From the NCBI RefSeq assembly GCF_007301515.1, contig NZ_CP041666.1, forward strand, positions 3,472,001-3,536,000: DNA of 64,000 bases, given 5' to 3'. Source of the DNA: Radiobacillus deserti (GTDB lineage Bacteria; Bacillota; Bacilli; Bacillales; Amphibacillaceae). Below the pieces are notes generated by a model that ran no database searches, was not told the DNA's origin, and saw only the letters and a list, made by a program, of their open reading frames with translations. Below are positions 58,930-64,000 of the stretch, one piece after another (the first letter of the stretch is position 1; every line of letters begins with the position of its first letter). The position numbers and the translations under genes were made by a program.

Positions 58930-61140
58930 TTATTCTTCACCAATTACATGGAATTCCGTAATTGACCACCAATTTGACGCAGACCCTGTTTGCACGACTT
59001 TAATATAACGAGCCTGTTGCTCCGGGAATGTTACATGAAGCTTAGCCGTCTCGCCTGTACCACTCGCTACTGGATTTCCCCAATTGGTGCCGTCATTCGA
59101 TACGTACACGTCATAGCCTCGAGCGTAATCATTATTGCTACCTGTTGAATCCATTACAATCTGATCAAAGGTTTTCGATGCTTTCATATCGATGGTAATC
59201 GATTGACCTGGTCTCATCGCTGTTCCAGTAGACCAGCGGGTCGCTTCATTGCCATCTAACAAATGGGCAATTGGTTCCCCATCTTCCACAGAAGTTGTTG
59301 CGGTCCAGCCTGTTCTATCTAATACACCTGTTTCCTCTGGATCTGATGGATTATTAGTGCCTTCAAACTTTGTAATGTTTGCCACCATATGGTCCCCGTT
59401 ATCATAGACGCTGTCTCCTAAATCATTAATAACGTGGGTAATTTCACTACCAGGTGTACCGTTCAACCATACCGTCGTCATATGATTCATATTAATTCCT
59501 TGATGGTTCGGAGCTTCGAACGAACTGTATAGGTCTACATCCGCATCACGGAAATAAGAATAACTACCTGCCCCCCATAATTCATGGGAGGTTACATGGT
59601 CGGCTACTTTATAGGCAGCATACCCTTTCTGTCCCGTTGGCGCCATCCACACTTCTTGATTTGGAACATCATACGGAATTTCATTTTGATAGAAGAAAAC
59701 TCTACCATTCTCTCCATTCCATAATGTTTGATATTCTTGGTAGTGTTCTACGAAAAGTCCATATGCTGTCACATCATCCCCATTCACAACAAGACCATTT
59801 GCGCCTGTGTTTACATTCCAGCCTACACCCTCGCCGTGATCTGCGCGCCATACCCAGAAATGGTCAACGATGACATCATCGGAATTGATTTCGACGCTAA
59901 TCTCCGCTTTCCCCGCATGTGAGCCGCCTACACGGAAGAACACATCATGTAAGGTCGTTGGGTTCGTTGCATGATTGGCACTACTATTTTCCGGTCCAAC
60001 TTCTAGTAGTTTTTCAGAGTCAGAGCCTGCATCAAATAATAGACCGGTAATCTCAACGCCATCTACATCAGCAACCTTCATAGCCGTCACATTATTTTCT
60101 GCAACTAACGTAGGATAGCCAAAGCCATATACGATGGTGTCCGGATTATTAACCTCGATTGGTTCATCCACATGATAAACTCCAGGGGTAAAGATAAGGT
60201 GCTTCCCTTGGTCTAAAGCCGCATTAATCGTTGTAACACTATCTGATGGATCTGCGATATAAAAATCATTCATAGAAAGAGAATGTCCAGGAGTGTCGCC
60301 ATTTTCCCAGGATACGCCTTTCGTATTCTCTCGAAGATCCGGAATAAACAGTCTGTATTCCCCATTTTGATCCACATACAAGTATGGCTTGTCATTGACT
60401 TTCGGTGTTTTTTCGATAATTGTCCAAGTCTCTTCTGGATACGGGGCTACATTACTTGGAGGGTTTGCATCCCCAACAAGCACGTTGTTCCAGACACTAT
60501 TAGACCAGCTATCATAGCTATTATTTCTAGAGAAGAATTGTTGCTGAGAAGCATTGGAAACCTGTCCATCAATCTTAGAATCAGCAAGGTATCCACCACT
60601 TACCCAGCCCGCTTGATAAGAAGAGGTAAGATCCCATAGGAGTAAATCGCCATTAAAGTGCATCCGCCTCATTGGCGCAGCCTGAGATACCGCCCATTTT
60701 GATTCGGTATCGGAAACAACAGAGAAGTTCTCTACAGAACGCCAGAAGTTACGCGTTCCATTGCCATCTGCCCATTTGGCATCGACATTAAAGCTACCCG
60801 TTATTTTAACATCATCTGGATTTTTACCTAACCCAGCAACTGTCGTATAAAAGCCTACTTTAATATCTACATCGTATTCACCTGGCTTGAATAAGAAAGT
60901 GACTCGTTTGTCCGTAAATTCCGCTCCTGCATCGCCATTTTCCATCTCAGCATATTTTTGATCAATGATTTTCTGTATGTCACTATCTGCCATCGAGTCC
61001 TCAAAAATATAGACATTTTGCCCAAACATCGATTGATTCGCCTCACTTATATCTGCCGCTTTGGATACAGCCTGATATGCAAAAAATGATGCAAAAGCTA
61101 CCGCTAGGACTGGTAGGAGCTTTAGTACGTTTTTTGTCAT
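58930..61140 (-). CDS. Secreted beta-helix glycan-active protein with F5/8C carbohydrate-binding domain
   Basis: About 736 residues. A signal peptide (cleavage after about residue 27, near SKAAD) leads to a large right-handed beta-helix region (about 30-590) with GH55/pectate-lyase-3-like features (FLFKPGEYDVDIKVGFYTTV, LIFTPGVYHVDEPIEV, WRADHGEGVGW). A C-terminal discoidin-type F5/8C (CBM32-like) domain follows (about 600-736). Relatives are often mislabelled adenylyl cyclase. Next to a beta-glucoside PTS operon and with its own cre site, a beta-glucan-degrading role is likely but inferred. ATG 61140 follows GGGAGG. Confidence 0.8.
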   Translation of the reverse strand: MTKNVLKLLPVLAVAFASFFAYQAVSKAADISEANQSMFGQNVYIFEDSMADSDIQKIIDQKYAEMENGDAGAEFTDKRVTFLFKPGEYDVDIKVGFYTTVAGLGKNPDDVKITGSFNVDAKWADGNGTRNFWRSVENFSVVSDTESKWAVSQAAPMRRMHFNGDLLLWDLTSSYQAGWVSGGYLADSKIDGQVSNASQQQFFSRNNSYDSWSNSVWNNVLVGDANPPSNVAPYPEETWTIIEKTPKVNDKPYLYVDQNGEYRLFIPDLRENTKGVSWENGDTPGHSLSMNDFYIADPSDSVTTINAALDQGKHLIFTPGVYHVDEPIEVNNPDTIVYGFGYPTLVAENNVTAMKVADVDGVEITGLLFDAGSDSEKLLEVGPENSSANHATNPTTLHDVFFRVGGSHAGKAEISVEINSDDVIVDHFWVWRADHGEGVGWNVNTGANGLVVNGDDVTAYGLFVEHYQEYQTLWNGENGRVFFYQNEIPYDVPNQEVWMAPTGQKGYAAYKVADHVTSHELWGAGSYSYFRDADVDLYSSFEAPNHQGINMNHMTTVWLNGTPGSEITHVINDLGDSVYDNGDHMVANITKFEGTNNPSDPEETGVLDRTGWTATTSVEDGEPIAHLLDGNEATRWSTGTAMRPGQSITIDMKASKTFDQIVMDSTGSNNDYARGYDVYVSNDGTNWGNPVASGTGETAKLHVTFPEQQARYIKVVQTGSASNWWSITEFHVIGEE

Positions 61141-61238
61141 CCTCATTCCTCCCGTTATTGTGTTTGTCGCTCTAACCCCGGATATCGCCAAGTTCCTCCC
61201 TCCGTACTTTCTCTGATTATTACTTGTTTAAATCCGAA

Positions 61239-61252
61239 TTAAAGCGCTTACA
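61239..61252 (-). promoter_or_regulatory. cre site upstream of the secreted beta-helix protein gene
   Basis: TGTAAGCGCTTTAA on the minus strand matches 13 of 14 positions of the CcpA consensus, about 100 bases before the start codon. Confidence 0.75.
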
Positions 61253-61596
61253 TAATAAGTCTAAAATATCCATTTCTCTCCTACAACGAGTCATTTTTTA
61301 GATTTTGTGGGTTATTTTTTTAAAATTGTTTTTATTACGGAGGTTATGCGTTAAGGAAGGCTTAAGTTCTTTTTATAGTAAGAGTAAGATTGCTGTTAGG
61401 TATCAATAAATTGGGAGGTAAATGATGAAGAAGATACTTACTATTTATCTATCCCCCTTTTGATTTCATATAATTCACTTAAATTATGCCGAATTTCATC
61501 ATTTAATAATATGCCAGTATCATTGTTATAATTTTGGGATTTTTTTCTATTTTCTAATTAATATATGATACGATTAATTATAAGGAGTAAAGATAT
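61253..61596. other. AT-rich intergenic region before the ABC-2 operon
   Basis: I see no gene here. A short frame with a good ribosome site (GGGAGG, ATG 61422) stops after 13 codons (MMKKILTIYLSPF) and may be a gene remnant. The sequence is markedly AT-rich from here to the window end. Confidence 0.5.
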
Positions 61597-61716
61597 ATGG
61601 ATAGTATTTTACTACATAGAAAAACACCTTATTGCCAGTCTTTGCTGCAACTTCATCATCAACAGAGACTGTATGCATGGAACTTTTGTAAGAAAGCTCC
61701 AAGATTTTTTGGATGA
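61597..61716 (+). CDS. Possible small peptide gene (39 residues), uncertain
   Basis: AAGGAG lies 9 bases before ATG 61597; the product begins MDSILLHRKTPYCQSLL and ends CKKAPRFFG, basic with two cysteines. An overlapping frame (61565-61870) reads RDCMHGTFVRKLQDFLDD and YNPGGVGTSIWK, which looks more protein-like and runs into the ABC gene. Neither is recognised. One may be a leader peptide or a remnant of a frameshifted gene. Confidence 0.3.
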   Translation: MDSILLHRKTPYCQSLLQLHHQQRLYAWNFCKKAPRFFG

Positions 61717-61850
61717 CGGTCCATATAATCCCGGAGGAGTTGGAACCAGTATATGGAAATTGTTAGTTAAGTTTAAACTCTACAATCCCACAATAGAAAG
61801 GGGTAGTGCAATTATCCCTTTCTATCCTTATATGAAAGGAACAGATAAAT

Positions 61851-62717
61851 GTGAAGCTTTTACAATTTAAAAACGTTACGAAAAATATAAATGAGAATAG
61901 AGTATTAACCGACATTACATTTGAAGCTTCATCTGGGCAGGTAATAGGTCTAATTGGTCCTAACGGTGCAGGAAAAAGTACTTTGTTAAAAGTGATTTGT
62001 AATTTACTAAGGCCAACAAGTGGAGAAGTGTTGGTTAATAATGTTCCATTACACAAAAATTTTAAGGACACATCAAAAAAAATAGGCTATTTAATTGAAG
62101 ATCCTTCCTTATATCCCTATTTAACTACCAAAGAACATTTAGCCCTATGCTTACAATTACAAGGTAATCCAATTAATCAACATACAATTAACTCAATTAC
62201 TGACGCATTAAATATTACCCCTTTTCTAAATAAAAAGGTAAAGAAATTATCTATGGGAATGAAACAAAGAGTTGGAATTGCAAGTGCAGTCATTCATAAT
62301 CCCGAGATTGTAGTTTTAGATGAACCGACTAATTCCATTGATGTCAAGGGGATAAACCTTGTAAAGCAATTCATATTAACACTCAAAAAGCAGGGGAAGT
62401 TAGTTATAGTTTCTAGTCACTTGTTACAAGAAATACAAAGTATATGCGATCAATACCTTATGATAGAAAATGGAAAGCTAGTGAATACTGAAGAAATAAA
62501 TTCTCCCTCAACTAAAAGTTATAGAATACTTGTTCCTTATACAACAGAAACAAATTTATTTCTAAAGAATTACTTCTCTATCAAAAGAACTGGTAATTTC
62601 TTGTTTTTTGATATAAGTACTGAATCTTTAAATACAACTTTAAATTTATTGATTAAAAATAATATACATATAAGTGATATTGAAAAACTGTCTTTATCCT
62701 TGGAACGATTTTTTTGA
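61851..62717 (+). CDS. ABC transporter ATP-binding protein (BcrA/lantibiotic-immunity type)
   Basis: A 288-residue single ATPase: Walker A GPNGAGKST, signature LSMGMKQR, Walker B IVVLDEPTNSID and the H-loop SSHLL. The LSMGMKQR signature and size fit the BcrA-like class that powers peptide-antibiotic exporters. GTG 61851 has AAAGGAAC upstream. The next gene is an ABC-2 permease, then a membrane-anchored TPR protein, forming one AT-rich operon. No histidine kinase or response regulator lies within view. Confidence 0.85.
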   Translation: MKLLQFKNVTKNINENRVLTDITFEASSGQVIGLIGPNGAGKSTLLKVICNLLRPTSGEVLVNNVPLHKNFKDTSKKIGYLIEDPSLYPYLTTKEHLALCLQLQGNPINQHTINSITDALNITPFLNKKVKKLSMGMKQRVGIASAVIHNPEIVVLDEPTNSIDVKGINLVKQFILTLKKQGKLVIVSSHLLQEIQSICDQYLMIENGKLVNTEEINSPSTKSYRILVPYTTETNLFLKNYFSIKRTGNFLFFDISTESLNTTLNLLIKNNIHISDIEKLSLSLERFF

Positions 62718-62735
62718 CATAAGGGGACGTGAGAA

Positions 62736-63509
62736 ATGATAGAATTTACAAAGATTGAGTTATATAAGATTTTAAAGTCCAGACAATATATTTCTATTCT
62801 ATCCGCTCTTATCATTTTTATTATTATTGCCATGTTAATCATGTTCTTTAATAAAGATAAAAGTGAGGTGGATCTTTTCACTCTCATATATAACGTCTTC
62901 GCCTTTAATTCTGATATATTCTTTCCCACCGTATCGATTGCCTTCTTTAGTTCTATTATTACAAAGGAATTTCAGGATAGAACGATGAAACTTTTAATTG
63001 GGGCAAAATTTAGCAGAAAAGATCTGATCCTAGGGAAATTTATAGCAGGGGCAATTACCTTTTCTTTAATCTTTTTTACCGTTGTGTTAATTGCGTTTAC
63101 TCTTGCATTAATCCTGCCAATCCAATCATTAACTTATTTGTCTTATGACCAAATTGGTATACTCAATATATTTGGTCGTACGATATTAATTACACTGTGT
63201 ACAATTATTTATCTTATATCATACGGAGGCCTATCATTCCTCCTGGCATTGCTAATACGGAATCAAGCAATTACCATGTTATGTTCAATAGGGTTACTCA
63301 TATTCTATTTATTAATTCCGGTTCCGGGGTGGTTAACAGATTATATATTCATTGGTAAGGGAGCGGTATTCTATACAGCAATGTCGTTCTTACATCTTCC
63401 TTATTTAGAAATCATTAAAACAGTTTTAGTTTGTTTACTATTTCTTTTTGTATTTCTTATTATTAGTATCAGCTATATGCGTAATTTGGAGTTAAAGGAA
63501 GGAGTTTAA
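62736..63509 (+). CDS. ABC-2 type permease
   Basis: A 257-residue membrane protein with six predicted helices (about 18-37, 55-75, 100-125, 145-170, 177-195 and 225-248), the layout of permeases paired with BcrA-like ATPases (FQDRTMKLLIGAKFSRKDLILGK is the usual cytoplasmic loop). It follows the ATPase gene by 18 bases and precedes a TPR protein gene by 3 bases. Confidence 0.83.
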   Translation: MIEFTKIELYKILKSRQYISILSALIIFIIIAMLIMFFNKDKSEVDLFTLIYNVFAFNSDIFFPTVSIAFFSSIITKEFQDRTMKLLIGAKFSRKDLILGKFIAGAITFSLIFFTVVLIAFTLALILPIQSLTYLSYDQIGILNIFGRTILITLCTIIYLISYGGLSFLLALLIRNQAITMLCSIGLLIFYLLIPVPGWLTDYIFIGKGAVFYTAMSFLHLPYLEIIKTVLVCLLFLFVFLIISISYMRNLELKEGV

Positions 63510-63512
63510 TAA

Positions 63513-64000
63513 ATGGGTAAAAAAAGTATTACTGCTACGATCCTAATTTTTTTATTCATCATTGGGGGGATAGTTACGATAAACCTACTTGATAATTCTA
63601 CAAGTCAAGCAGAAAGTGATAATTCTGAAAGAGATATAAAAAAAATAGAAAAATATCTAGAAGATAATGAAGACGATACTTCAGCAATCTTAGAATTAGG
63701 AGTTAGATATTTTAGAGAAGGAAAGTTCGAACAATCCATTGAGCAGTATAATAGAGTGATTGATATAGAACCTGAGAATCCGCTCGCTTGGCATCGACTA
63801 GCTAATTCGTATGTTTATATGGGAGAGTATGAAAAAGCCTATTCTGCAAGAAAAAAAGTTGTAGAATACGATCCAAATGCTGCATCATATATGTATCTTT
63901 CTACATTAGATGTTCTGTATGATTCTTCTACAGCTTTAACAAATTCTAAGAAAGCACTAGATTTAGCAAGAAAAAATCCAGACCAAGAGGATGTAAAATC
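63513..64000 (+). CDS. Membrane-anchored TPR protein, 3' end outside window
   Basis: The first 162 residues are visible. A signal-anchor helix (about 6-25) is followed by a Glu/Asp/Lys-rich linker and at least two tetratricopeptide repeats (AILELGVRYFREGKFEQSIE, NPLAWHRLANSYVYMGEYEK). AAGGAAGGAG precedes ATG 63513. Position in the ABC operon suggests a helper or immunity role on the outside of the membrane, but this is inferred. Confidence 0.75.
   Translation, partial: MGKKSITATILIFLFIIGGIVTINLLDNSTSQAESDNSERDIKKIEKYLEDNEDDTSAILELGVRYFREGKFEQSIEQYNRVIDIEPENPLAWHRLANSYVYMGEYEKAYSARKKVVEYDPNAASYMYLSTLDVLYDSSTALTNSKKALDLARKNPDQEDVK

Noticed and set aside
61565..61870. 101-residue open frame before the ABC ATPase gene
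   Set aside because: It overlaps the ATPase start, begins without a clear ribosome site and matches no family I know; described as uncertain instead.

Overview
The window is a low-GC Gram-positive chromosome segment from a Bacillaceae relative (Bacillus, Halobacillus, Pontibacillus or Virgibacillus type; genus not resolvable by eye). The signs are strong AGGAGG ribosome binding sites, close homologues of B. subtilis RsbQ/RsbP, Spo0M, BcrC, BmrA and LicT, CcpA-type cre sites and LicT-type antiterminator RNAs. No rRNA, tRNA, CRISPR array, prophage or intact insertion sequence was seen.

Layout. 1-5.4 kb: a divergent FtsZ-like protein cut by the window edge, a Staygreen-family gene, a type II restriction-modification pair, a DUF3298-like protein and a CAP-domain lipoprotein; one dispersed hairpin repeat recurs here and once near 12.1 kb. 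5.5-11.7 kb: a galactoside ABC importer, a GH42 beta-galactosidase and an AraC regulator. 12.2-15.3 kb: cytochrome bd oxidase genes and a frameshifted bcrC. 15.3-20.8 kb: a general-stress neighbourhood (YfkM-like, nitroreductase, aldehyde dehydrogenase, rsbQ-rsbP). 20.9-23.8 kb: a strongly folded leader with an intrinsic terminator ahead of a carboxynorspermidine synthase/decarboxylase operon. 24-28 kb: a xylose-type ABC importer. 28-33.3 kb: chemoreceptor, Spo0M, a GC-rich dispersed element and a frameshifted mqo. 33.5-41.6 kb: BmrA-type exporter with MerR regulator, MarR-rhodanese operon, oxidoreductase, small genes, a Crp-family gene with an internal stop, and an MFS transporter. 41.6-46.4 kb: a HemAT-like transducer without the haem-ligating histidine, then an exopolysaccharide-type operon (GH16, GT2, deacetylase). 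46.5-54.1 kb: small regulator/enzyme pairs and uncharacterised proteins. 54.1-61.2 kb: beta-glucoside PTS operon with LicT antitermination plus a secreted beta-helix enzyme. 61.5-64 kb: an AT-rich ABC-2 transporter operon leaving the window.

Functional links. Several units form a carbon-scavenging set (galactosides, xylose, beta-glucosides/beta-glucan), each with a cre-like site near its start. The stress genes sit next to the RsbQ-RsbP energy-stress input of sigma-B and some carry sigma-B-like promoters. Three genes are clearly interrupted (bcrC, mqo, a Crp-family gene) and the Staygreen start looks shifted; two of the breaks lie in short sequence repeats where loss of one repeat unit restores the frame. 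The most interesting unexplained element is the structured leader at about 20949-21345.
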